Shown in pieces: positions 27,193 to 36,188 of a DNA stretch of 53,204 nt (position 1 is its first letter; each line of letters opens with the position of its first letter). The notes under the pieces were generated by a model. The model made no database searches, had not been told where the DNA came from, and worked only from the letters and a program-made list of their open reading frames with translations. The stretch is from positions 1 to 53,204 of the forward strand of contig WFQU01000098.1 in the NCBI GenBank assembly GCA_015486845.1, written 5' to 3'. This stretch comes from Anaerolineae bacterium. Its GTDB lineage: Bacteria; Chloroflexota; Anaerolineae; JAADDB01. A program made the translations under genes and the position numbers.

Positions 27193-27636
27193 ATGGACAT
27201 TTTGGGAATTGGGTTACCGGAACTCATCGTGATCATTCTCTTGGCCCTAATTTTCTTAGGCCCGGACGAATTGCCGAAATTAGCCAAACAATCCGCTAAA
27301 TTGGTGGCTGAGATTAAACAGATGACCGATGAAGTCAATAGCGAGATCAAAAAAGAGACGGCCGAATTAGACAAAGCACTTCCAGCCGAATATAAAGAGG
27401 CAAAACAGGCTTTACAGGAAACAGCCGCAACGGTCAACAATTTGCAACATTTGCCTAAATCCATGTTGCAACAACTAGATCCGACCAAGCCCCCAACGCC
27501 ACCAAAAACGGCTAAGCCGTTGGCGCCAAGGCATAGTACCGAGGCGGCACCAGAAATCGCGGCCAATAATGCCATACCGCAAAAACAGCCATCGACGCCC
27601 TCCCCCGAGCCTGATCAGGAGAAAGCACGAGATTGA
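27193..27636 (+). CDS. tatA: Twin-arginine translocase TatA/TatB subunit
   Basis: MDILGIGLPELIVIILLALIFLGPDELPKLAK. Confidence 0.88.
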   Translation: MDILGIGLPELIVIILLALIFLGPDELPKLAKQSAKLVAEIKQMTDEVNSEIKKETAELDKALPAEYKEAKQALQETAATVNNLQHLPKSMLQQLDPTKPPTPPKTAKPLAPRHSTEAAPEIAANNAIPQKQPSTPSPEPDQEKARD

Positions 27637-28421
27637 GCGATCAGACGACACCCAGCAAACGAGAATTCCGCAGCATGCCGCTGCGAGAGCACTTATTAGA
27701 ACTGCGCCGGCGATTAGTGTGGTCCGTAGGGGGACTCGTTGTCACAACATTGATCAGCTTAGCATTCACCCGACGCTTTTTAGAGATCCTCATTTCCCCC
27801 ATGGGTAATGCCCGGCCCCAATCGTTACGGCCGGCAGAAAACATCCTGGTTTATTTCAAAGTAGCCATCATCTTAGGCGTGCTCTTGGACATGCCAATAC
27901 TTTTGTATCACCTGTTTGCCTTCATCGTGCCGGGATTGACGAAGAAAGAGAAAAGATTGCTGGCCTTTGTCATTCCGGCAGCCACGCTTCTCTTTGGTCT
28001 GGGTGTTGCGTTTGCCTCGTTGGTCATGCTACCGTTCTCGCTATCCTATTTACAACAATTTCTCTCTGATCTCATCCAGCCGAACTACTCTATTGACTAT
28101 TACATTTCTTTCGTCTCTAATTTCGTTCTCTGGGTTGGCTTGAGCTTTGAATCGCCTTTGATTATCGCTTTCATCGCCCGCGTAGGACTGGTAAGCCCTA
28201 AACAGTTGCTCAGCGGCTGGCGCTACGCCATTGTAATTATTGCCATCATCGCGGCGGTAATCACACCGACGCCAGATCCGTTTAACATGACATTGGTCAT
28301 GGCACCGTTAGTCTTACTATACGGTTTGGGCATTCTTTTAGCCCACTTTTCATACCGACCACGGCCCACTTTCGGCGACGAGGATGAAAACACAGAAAAC
28401 AAAATAGTAAACACAAAATGA
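27633..28421 (+). CDS. tatC: Twin-arginine translocase subunit TatC
   Basis: REHLLELRRRLVWS, multi-TM, VIPAATLLFGLGVAF. Confidence 0.93.
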   Translation: MSDQTTPSKREFRSMPLREHLLELRRRLVWSVGGLVVTTLISLAFTRRFLEILISPMGNARPQSLRPAENILVYFKVAIILGVLLDMPILLYHLFAFIVPGLTKKEKRLLAFVIPAATLLFGLGVAFASLVMLPFSLSYLQQFLSDLIQPNYSIDYYISFVSNFVLWVGLSFESPLIIAFIARVGLVSPKQLLSGWRYAIVIIAIIAAVITPTPDPFNMTLVMAPLVLLYGLGILLAHFSYRPRPTFGDEDENTENKIVNTK

Positions 28422-28446
28422 ATGGTGGAAAAGAGGAAAATATCCA

Positions 28447-29328
28447 ATGCTCAAACGGAATATTTTGGGCCTATTGAAAACGATGCGTCCAAAACAATGG
28501 ACTAAAAATACATTCATCTTCGCAGCGCTTCTTTTCGATCACAAGCTTTTCGCGCCGGGCCCGCTACTGCGCACCATCGCCGCATTCATCCTGTTTTCGA
28601 TGCTTTCCAGCGCTGTCTATTTGATCAATGACGTGGCAGATATGGAGAGCGACCGGCAACACCCAAAAAAACGTCACCGCCCTTTAGCAGCCGGGGTTAT
28701 TTCAGCACACACGGCCATCGTAACCGCCATCGTGTTGGCTGTGGTAGCCATTGCCGCATCTTTCGCTTTGCTGCCGGCTTTAGGTGCGACAGCTACAGCC
28801 TATTTCGTCACCATGGTGCTCTATTCGTTTTGGTTAAAACACATCGTGATCATCGATGTAATGACCATCGCTGTTGGTTTTCTCTTGCGCGTTTTTGCCG
28901 GCGTAGTCGTCGTTCACGTTGCCCAGTTCTCCCCCTGGCTTTACGTTTGTACGACGCTGTTAGCGCTATTCATAGGCATTAACAAGCGTCGCAATGAGCT
29001 GACGCTGTTGGCCGGAGATGCCAGTAATCACCGTAGGATCTTAGACGATTACAATCTCGCGTTTATCGACGAAATGAGCAGCATGATCACGGCTTCAACC
29101 TTAGTCGCCTACGCTTTCTACACATTTTCAGCTCCAAACTTGCCACAAAACCATCTGATGATGCTCACCATCTTTTTTGTCATTTACGGATTAATGCGCT
29201 ATCTGTACTTAATTCACGTAAAAGGGGTAGGCGGTGCGCCGGATGAGTTGTTACTGGACGATAAACCACTTTTGGCCTCGGTTATGTTATGGGCGGGCAC
29301 AGTCGTCCTCATCCTGTACGTATTTTAG
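28447..29328 (+). CDS. UbiA-family prenyltransferase (decaprenyl-phosphate phosphoribosyltransferase-like)
   Basis: MRPKQWTKNTFIFAALLF, NDVADMESDRQHPKKRHRPLAAG. Confidence 0.85.
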   Translation: MLKRNILGLLKTMRPKQWTKNTFIFAALLFDHKLFAPGPLLRTIAAFILFSMLSSAVYLINDVADMESDRQHPKKRHRPLAAGVISAHTAIVTAIVLAVVAIAASFALLPALGATATAYFVTMVLYSFWLKHIVIIDVMTIAVGFLLRVFAGVVVVHVAQFSPWLYVCTTLLALFIGINKRRNELTLLAGDASNHRRILDDYNLAFIDEMSSMITASTLVAYAFYTFSAPNLPQNHLMMLTIFFVIYGLMRYLYLIHVKGVGGAPDELLLDDKPLLASVMLWAGTVVLILYVF

Positions 29329-29391
29329 TCTCTTTCCAAGACACAACACAGGAAAAGCAAAGCCAAAATAAACCTGCATTCCACGGTTCGG

Positions 29392-30699
29392 TCAAATATA
29401 ATTCAAAGCATGCGCTTTTTTTCGCAATGTTTTACGGAAGTCAGGGTGAGCAATACCGATAAGCGCTTCCACCCGCTGGCGGATAGTCTTACCGTACAAA
29501 TCGGCCACGCCCCACTCTGTGACCACGTAATGCACATCATTGCGGGTAGTCACGACGCCGGCACCGGGTTTCAACATCGGCACGATGCGAGAAACAGTTC
29601 CCTTTTGGGCCGTGGAAGGCAGCGCAATAATCGGCAGCCCGCCTTTGCTGCGAGCCGCACCACGGATGAAATCCACTTGCCCCCCCACCCCACTATAAAA
29701 TTCGTGCCCAATGGAATCGGAGCAAACCTGGCCAGTCAAATCCACTTCAATAGCCGAATTGATCGCGACCATTTTCTCGTTTTGGGCAATGAGAAACGGG
29801 TCATTGACGTAATCTGTCGGGTGAAATTCGACCATCGCATTGTTGTCCACGTAATCGTAAAGCGCCTGACTACCTAATACAAAACCAACAATCACTTTGC
29901 CGGGATGCAACGTCTTGCGGCTATTGTTCACCACGCCAGACTCTACCAGCGGAATTAAACCATCGGAAAACATTTCCGTGTGCACGCCCAAATCCTTTTT
30001 ATCTCGCAAATAGAGCAACACGGCGTCGGGAATGCCGCCAATACCCATTTGCAGCGTTGCACCATCCGGGATCATCTCGGCGATGTAGGCACCGATCCGC
30101 TGTTGCACCTCGCCGGGGCGGCCTTGGAGTAATTCTTCCAACGGATAGTCCGCTTCGACAATGTAGTCCAATTTAGACACGTGGATGAAACTATCGCCCA
30201 AAGTCCGGGGCATTTGCTCGTTGACCTCGGCAATGATCATTTTAGAAGATTCGGCAGCCGGCTTGGTCAGCCCTACCTCGATGCCATACGAACAAAAACC
30301 GTGCTCGTCGGGCAGCGAAACATGCGCCAGCGTCGCATCCAAAGGCAAAATACCACGTTTGAAAAGACCAGGAATCTCGCTCAAAAAGGTCGGCGTAAAA
30401 TCCGCCCGTCCCTCATTGACCGCCTTGCGCACGTTGGGGCTAATGAACAACGTATTCACCCGCAACTTTCCCGCGATGTCCGGCGCGACATAATCGGCAT
30501 TGCCGACCGTTAGCACTTGCGTGATTTCCACATCTTGTACTGTACCGGCCCGCGCCCGACGCACTAAAGCGGCCAGAAGCTGTGTAGGCACACTGCAATT
30601 ACCCGTCAAAAAGGCCCGATCGCCGGACTGGATATGCTGTACCGCTTCATCGGCCGTGACCACTTTCTGACGATAGAGTTTTTCCCAAGATTGCATCAA
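29392..30699 (-). CDS. Acetyl-CoA hydrolase/transferase family (4-hydroxybutyrate CoA-transferase-like)
   Basis: LQMGIGGIPDAVL, HTEMFSDG, IGHEFYSGVGGQVDFIRGA. Confidence 0.88.
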   Translation of the reverse strand: MMQSWEKLYRQKVVTADEAVQHIQSGDRAFLTGNCSVPTQLLAALVRRARAGTVQDVEITQVLTVGNADYVAPDIAGKLRVNTLFISPNVRKAVNEGRADFTPTFLSEIPGLFKRGILPLDATLAHVSLPDEHGFCSYGIEVGLTKPAAESSKMIIAEVNEQMPRTLGDSFIHVSKLDYIVEADYPLEELLQGRPGEVQQRIGAYIAEMIPDGATLQMGIGGIPDAVLLYLRDKKDLGVHTEMFSDGLIPLVESGVVNNSRKTLHPGKVIVGFVLGSQALYDYVDNNAMVEFHPTDYVNDPFLIAQNEKMVAINSAIEVDLTGQVCSDSIGHEFYSGVGGQVDFIRGAARSKGGLPIIALPSTAQKGTVSRIVPMLKPGAGVVTTRNDVHYVVTEWGVADLYGKTIRQRVEALIGIAHPDFRKTLRKKAHALNYI

Positions 30700-31790
30700 G
30701 CACGCTCCTGGAACAACGGCTGTAAACCAGGATAAACAATTTTGCCATCCCTAATATTAACGCAGCGAGCAATAGCAGGCACATCTTCCATCGCTTTAGC
30801 CAGCCCGTCCCGGGCCAAGGTCTGCACGAAACCAATAGTCACATTACTCAAGACATGGGTCGCCGTGCGGCCAATAATGCCGGTGATATTAGGAACGCCA
30901 TAATGGATTACGCCTTCTGCTACATAGATCGGATCTCGATGCGTCGTGGGACGAATGGTTTCCACACTACCACCCTGGTCGATAGAATAATCGATGATAA
31001 TCGAGCGCGGCCGCATGCGTTGCACCATTTCACGGGTCACCACGATAGGCGCTCGTTGCCCTGGCAACAACACCGCGCTCAATAGAACATCAGCGAAAGC
31101 AGTCATTTTGGCCAGATTATGTTGACTGGCCAGCATGGTAGTAACTTGATGGCCAAGCCGCTGACAAGCATTTTGCAAAGCTTTGATATTTTCATCCAGC
31201 AAATAGACCGTCGCGCCGACCTCGGCGAATGCCTGTGCCGCAGCAAAACCTACCGACCCGGCACCAATAATCACGACTTCGGCCGGCGGTACCCCAGCAA
31301 TCCCGCCCAACAGAATACCCTTCCCACCTAAATCGTTCTGCAAGAAACGGGCTGCCAAAAAAGGTGCCATTTTACCGGCCAAACGACTAAGCGCGTGCAA
31401 AACGGGCAAAGAGCCGTCCGGTTCTTGGAGCGTTTCCCAGGCTAACGCCGTCACCTTACGCTGCAACAGGATTTCCAGCTTCTTGCGATTAGCGGCAGCC
31501 AAATGCCAAAAAGCAGCGACCATTTGCCCCTCGTGCATGTAATTAAACTCCTCGGCAATCGGCCGAGTCACTTTCAAGAGCAATTCGGAGCGCAAGAAGA
31601 TTTCTTCGCCGCTGTAGCCAATCGTCGCACCCACCGCCTCGTAATCGCCATCCCGAAAGCCGCTGCCCAGGCCGGCGTCGTGCTCCACATAGACACGATG
31701 TCCCGCCTGCACCAACATGCTAACCGCAGCCGGCGTCAGCGCCACCCGAAATTCGTAAGGGCGTCGCTCACGCGGAATACCAATATCCAT
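30696..31790 (-). CDS. ald: Alanine dehydrogenase-like
   Basis: MDIGIPRERRPYEFRVALTP, VVIIGAGSVGFAAAQAF; overlaps the next gene by 4 bp. Confidence 0.82.
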   Translation of the reverse strand: MDIGIPRERRPYEFRVALTPAAVSMLVQAGHRVYVEHDAGLGSGFRDGDYEAVGATIGYSGEEIFLRSELLLKVTRPIAEEFNYMHEGQMVAAFWHLAAANRKKLEILLQRKVTALAWETLQEPDGSLPVLHALSRLAGKMAPFLAARFLQNDLGGKGILLGGIAGVPPAEVVIIGAGSVGFAAAQAFAEVGATVYLLDENIKALQNACQRLGHQVTTMLASQHNLAKMTAFADVLLSAVLLPGQRAPIVVTREMVQRMRPRSIIIDYSIDQGGSVETIRPTTHRDPIYVAEGVIHYGVPNITGIIGRTATHVLSNVTIGFVQTLARDGLAKAMEDVPAIARCVNIRDGKIVYPGLQPLFQERA

Positions 31791-31973
31791 TGCGAACACT
31801 CCTTTCATGTCAAACTGGGGCCAAACGCCCGCCGGCGCTAGGTGTGGCGGCTTGACGTTAAATGTTTTTCCCGCCGCGTCTCTATCATCTCTGCGTCAAA
31901 TCTTTGCGCACAGTACAAGGATTTCATGAACCTGGTACCATCTGCACTATAGCACAGCCGGCAGCCACATTCA

Positions 31974-32450
31974 TTAAGTATGCGGCGCATCCAACTGTGA
32001 ACCGTCCTCGGCCGGCAGCCAGGGCAAATAGTCCAACTGCACATTAGCCTGATGCAAAAAATCTGCGGAATAAGGATCCGGATAGGCGCCGGCATAAACG
32101 ACCCGCACTAAACCAGCATTGATGATCATTTTCGCACAAGTCAAACAAGGTTGGTGCGTGACATAAATCGTGCCGCCCAGCACGCTAACCCCATACCGGG
32201 CGGCTTGAATAATAGCGTTTTGCTCGGCATGTAAAGTACGGACACAATGGCCATCAACCATCAAATGCCCCACGTCATCACAATGTGGCAGCCCAATCGG
32301 GGAACCATTGTAGCCGGTAGTCAAGATACGCTTGTCCTTGACAATAATAGCGCCTACGTGGGCGCGATCGCAAGTGCTACGCTGCGCTACAGCGAAAGCA
32401 ATGCCCATAAAGTACACATCCCAGGAAGGACGCTGATGTTTTTCAGTCAT
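31974..32450 (-). CDS. dCMP/deoxycytidylate deaminase
   Basis: RTLHAEQNAIIQAARYG...TYVTHQPCLTCAKMIINAG. Confidence 0.92.
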   Translation of the reverse strand: MTEKHQRPSWDVYFMGIAFAVAQRSTCDRAHVGAIIVKDKRILTTGYNGSPIGLPHCDDVGHLMVDGHCVRTLHAEQNAIIQAARYGVSVLGGTIYVTHQPCLTCAKMIINAGLVRVVYAGAYPDPYSADFLHQANVQLDYLPWLPAEDGSQLDAPHT

Positions 32451-32472
32451 GCTGCTCCCCTTCTCGACCTAA

Positions 32473-33126
32473 TCAACCTGTGCCAAACTGGCGGTCACCG
32501 GCATCGCCCAGGCCGGGAACAATGAAGCCTGCCGGCGGATCGCCCTCTTGTTGCGGCGACGGGGTCAAATGATCGTCCACGGCTGCGAGGTAAATTGGCA
32601 CGTCAGGGTGGGTTTCCGAAAGATGGCGCACCCCTTCCGGCGCAGCGATAATACCGACAAACTTGATTTGCTGGGCACCCCACGATTTCAGGATGTTCAC
32701 GACTTCTACCGCCGAGCCACCAGTAGCCAGCATAGGGTCCAACACTAAGCAGACTTGCACGGTGGGGTCTACCGGCAAACGGTTATAATAAGCAACGGGC
32801 CGCAATGTGCGTTCATCCCGATACAAGCCAATATGCCACACCTCAGCGTTCGGCATCATCTCCCAAATGCCCTCCACCATGCCCAAGCCGGCGCGCAATA
32901 CCGGCACAAGGCCAATTTTCTCGGCCAGTTCGTGCCCCGAAGTCATGGCTAACGGCGTCTGCACCGTTTTCGGCTCCACTTGCAAATCCATGGTCGCCTC
33001 GTAGGCCAACAAAATAGCGATTTCTCGCACCAACTGGCGAAATTTCTTTGGGCTGGTATCCACATCCCGCAATAACGTCAACTTATGCAAGATCAACGGG
33101 TGATTGGAAATAGAAACACGTCCCAT
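32473..33126 (-). CDS. upp: Uracil phosphoribosyltransferase
   Basis: [38 protein letters not shown]. Confidence 0.95.
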   Translation of the reverse strand: MGRVSISNHPLILHKLTLLRDVDTSPKKFRQLVREIAILLAYEATMDLQVEPKTVQTPLAMTSGHELAEKIGLVPVLRAGLGMVEGIWEMMPNAEVWHIGLYRDERTLRPVAYYNRLPVDPTVQVCLVLDPMLATGGSAVEVVNILKSWGAQQIKFVGIIAAPEGVRHLSETHPDVPIYLAAVDDHLTPSPQQEGDPPAGFIVPGLGDAGDRQFGTG

Positions 33127-33143
33127 AATGTCCCCTTACACAC

Positions 33144-33170
33144 GAAAAAACGCCCACGCTATGGGCGTTT
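33144..33170 (-). terminator. Intrinsic terminator downstream of the DksA-like gene
   Basis: AAACGCCCatagcgtGGGCGTTTTTTC on the minus strand. Confidence 0.85.
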
Positions 33171-33183
33171 CCCTGCTCGGCAA

Positions 33184-33621
33184 TCAAACTTCCTCATCTC
33201 CTCTAATGTCGAAAGCACTCATGAAGTTTGTCGGCGGGCGATAATGAATACCGCGTCGCTCCAGCCTTTCCACCTCTGCTTGACATTTAATACACAATGT
33301 TGCATCCGGCTTAGCCAGCAAACGTGCCGGGGCAATAGGACGCCCACAACGCTCACAAATGCCGTAAACGCCATGGTCAAACTTAGCCAATGCCCGTTGG
33401 ACAGATCGCAATCGTTTTTTCAGGTTCGCCGCTAAAGCCTGATACTTTTCCCGCTCGGCGATCTGCGGATCCCCCTCTTCCAAATCAATATCCACTTCCG
33501 ATGTGCGCATTGCGTCTTGCAAATGCTGCAAATCATTGAGGATCGCCTGCTCATCCTGCTGCAAACGCTGCCGCTGGTTTTCTAAGTCAATGGTTTCCAC
33601 TTCATCGTAGAGATCATCCAT
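33184..33621 (-). CDS. TraR/DksA-type zinc-finger protein
   Basis: GVYGICERCGRPIAPARLLAKPDATLCIKCQ; ATG 33621 with SD preferred over 33693. Confidence 0.88.
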   Translation of the reverse strand: MDDLYDEVETIDLENQRQRLQQDEQAILNDLQHLQDAMRTSEVDIDLEEGDPQIAEREKYQALAANLKKRLRSVQRALAKFDHGVYGICERCGRPIAPARLLAKPDATLCIKCQAEVERLERRGIHYRPPTNFMSAFDIRGDEEV

Positions 33622-33801
33622 ACTATCTTCCTCCTTCAGCAAGCTATCACCCCACCTGACAACGAGCGCCCGAACTGCGGGTAACACTATCAAATTGGCC
33701 TCTTATACCAATTTTTCCTCATTTCGTCAATATTAGGAGGAAGGTTGCAACACCTTGCCATAGCAAAAGAAAGAAAAGTTCAGCGCATCATGCAACTGCT
33801 A

Positions 33802-33841
33802 TAAAAGGCCACCGTTAGCAAGGCTATAACGATGACCTTTT
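33802..33841 (-). terminator. Hairpin plus T-tract, minus strand
   Basis: aaaggtcatcgtta-tagccttgc-taacggtggccttttat (14-bp stem allowing G-U). Confidence 0.6.
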
Positions 33842-34039
33842 AACAAGATAGTTTCTCGACAAAGAGAAAATACAAAGACACGAATTTAATTTCCCTTCGT
33901 ACCTTCGCATGAGGAAAGCCTTCCTGAGAAACTTAACAAATAGTTTTTCTCCGGATCGACAACAAAATAATGACTCTACTGCAAAAAGGTTCACCGCCGA
34001 GAGCACAGAGGACGCAGAGAGATAACGAATATCCTCCTT

Positions 34040-34112
34040 TGAAAATAAACTTCTCTGGGGGGTGGCCGAGGGCATTGCCCTCGGCTACCCTCTCCTCCGA
34101 AAAAAGGAACGC
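34040..34112 (-). repeat. Palindrome repeat E, inverted copy
   Basis: Matches 19577-19655. Confidence 0.85.
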
Positions 34113-34156
34113 AGATAAACGCAGGCTGCACACGCAGATAAAAAACCAATCCCCTT

Positions 34157-34192
34157 TAAGAAGTTCAACTTCTACGAGAAGTTGAACTTCTT
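34157..34192. repeat. Palindromic repeat family B
   Basis: aagaagttcaacttct-acg-agaagttgaacttctt, perfect 16-bp arms. Confidence 0.9.
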
Positions 34193-34263
34193 ATCGACAG
34201 CGTGCTCCGCCCGAGCGCACGGAGGTCAAATCCCCGTGCTACGTCGCTAAGAAGCCCCCTGAA

Positions 34264-34388
34264 AGGGGGCTGGTGTTGAGCAGCCTTTTGGCAGCGAACG
34301 CAACCTTGACGTACCCCGCCGCCGTACCGGAATCGAGGCTTTAGCCGGTGGTAGACCCACCAACCCACCTAAAGGCTTGACACCAGCC
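34264..34388 (+). repeat. Repeat family C, full copy with 9-bp terminal inverted repeats
   Basis: GGCTGGTGT...ACACCAGCC; homologous to 4658-4778. Confidence 0.88.
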
Positions 34389-34517
34389 GCTTCGTTTTCA
34401 TCCGCTGTGGTGCGCTGCAGACCCATGCCGACTCCTCCGAAATAGCTGTTTTTATCTCTGCGTTCTCCGCGAGCTCTGCGGTAAGAAAACTTTTTTCAGG
34501 AAAGCCAATAATACGCA

Positions 34518-35876
34518 CTACTCTTCTTCATAAGGAGCCAAATCAGCTCTAGCTAAGCCCTGCGCCCGCGCTGTTTGGGCGACAGCTCTAGCGACAGCAA
34601 AATGCACCTTTTTGTCCAGCGGGCTCGGCACTAAGTCACCTGGTGCCGCCATATCGGCGATGGTCTGTGCGGCAGCCAGGTACATTTCCCGGCTCACATA
34701 AGGGACATACGCATCAACAGCGCCACGGATAATCCCTGGGAAACCTAACACATTGTTCACAGATTTCCCATCCGCAGCAAAAGCAGCACCAGCTTTCATA
34801 GCCACACCCGGGTCAATTTCCGACTTGGGATTCGAGATAGCTAAAATAATCTGTCCTTTGCGCACCCACTCCGGCTTAATGAGATTAGGCACACCGGTTG
34901 TGGCCACAACAATGTCCGCTGCGTCCATGATTTCCCGAAGTGATGACGGTGTGCCACCATAATCCGAGAAACGTTGCAACGCTTCCTGTGAAAGATCAGC
35001 GCCCAAAACAGAATGTCCGGTCAAACCCATAGCCATTCTGCTGATGGCCATCCCCGCCGCCCCCAGGCCGATCTGCCCGATAGTAGCTTGCATCAAATCA
35101 GTTCCAGCCTGTTTACAAGCGTTGGTGAGCGCCGCTGTCACAACAACCGCTGTGCCGTGCTGATCATCATGCATCACTGGGATGTCCAGCCTTTTCTGTA
35201 GCCGCTCTTCAATCTCGAAACAGCGGGGAGCCGATATGTCTTCCAACTGGATGAACGAAAAAGTCGGCGCAATAGCCGCAATCGTTTCGACAATCGTGTC
35301 GACATCTTTGGTATTGAGCAAAATTGGCATACCAGAGAGGCCTACGAAGGACTCCATCAACATGGCTTTTCCCTCCATGACCGGCATCCCGGCCACCGGG
35401 CCAATATCCCCCAACCCTAATATAGCAGTACCATCCGTAATAATAGCCACAAAATGTGAAATCGAGGTATACATTCTGGCCAGGGATGGATCGTTTTCTA
35501 TACGTTTACAAACCTCCGCCACGCCCGGGGTATAAACGCGACGCAGGATGGCCGGCGTGTTTACAATATACCTGCTCCGAATAGCAATCTTCCCTCCTAC
35601 ATGTAACTCTAAGACATCATCCCTAACCTCCAATACCTCAGTACCTTCGTTATGCACCATAGCATTGATAATACGTTGTGTTTGTTCCTCATCGTCAGAT
35701 TGTATGACAATTTCACGGATCGTGTGACGGTGCGTCTGGCGAATAAGCTCAATATTAGCTACACTCCCGCCCTCTTCTGCAACAGCTGTCAACAATCTTG
35801 CCAACGTCCCCGGTACTTGCTCGTTTTTACACCGTACCGTGCGTATAATTCTGTGTCCTGAATAAGACATTTGCAT
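34518..35876 (-). CDS. NAD-dependent malic enzyme with N-terminal ACT domain
   Basis: YTPGVAEVCKRI, HDDQHGTAVV, GLGAAGMAI, ISNPKSEIDP. Confidence 0.93.
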   Translation of the reverse strand: MQMSYSGHRIIRTVRCKNEQVPGTLARLLTAVAEEGGSVANIELIRQTHRHTIREIVIQSDDEEQTQRIINAMVHNEGTEVLEVRDDVLELHVGGKIAIRSRYIVNTPAILRRVYTPGVAEVCKRIENDPSLARMYTSISHFVAIITDGTAILGLGDIGPVAGMPVMEGKAMLMESFVGLSGMPILLNTKDVDTIVETIAAIAPTFSFIQLEDISAPRCFEIEERLQKRLDIPVMHDDQHGTAVVVTAALTNACKQAGTDLMQATIGQIGLGAAGMAISRMAMGLTGHSVLGADLSQEALQRFSDYGGTPSSLREIMDAADIVVATTGVPNLIKPEWVRKGQIILAISNPKSEIDPGVAMKAGAAFAADGKSVNNVLGFPGIIRGAVDAYVPYVSREMYLAAAQTIADMAAPGDLVPSPLDKKVHFAVARAVAQTARAQGLARADLAPYEEE

Positions 35877-36188
35877 CTCCTTTTAGTTCTGCTTCATTTC
35901 TATTGCACAAACGACTAAACACATCACGCTCTGATTATTATAGTCATGTTACGTAGTAACAGTAATAATCTAAATCAGCTTTCTGAAGATGTTACAGACA
36001 TTGTTGCCAAAGGGTATTGGCACAGCACAATTCTGGAAAATATGGTAAACTGTAATAGGAGTTATCCGTATTTTCGAGGCGAAACCAATGACCGAGATGG
36101 CTCACACTCCCTACGTCTGAAAAATACGCAGCACTAATTGTTCTCCTGACGCGGCGAACATAAGACGATATGAAACAGGACCGAAACA

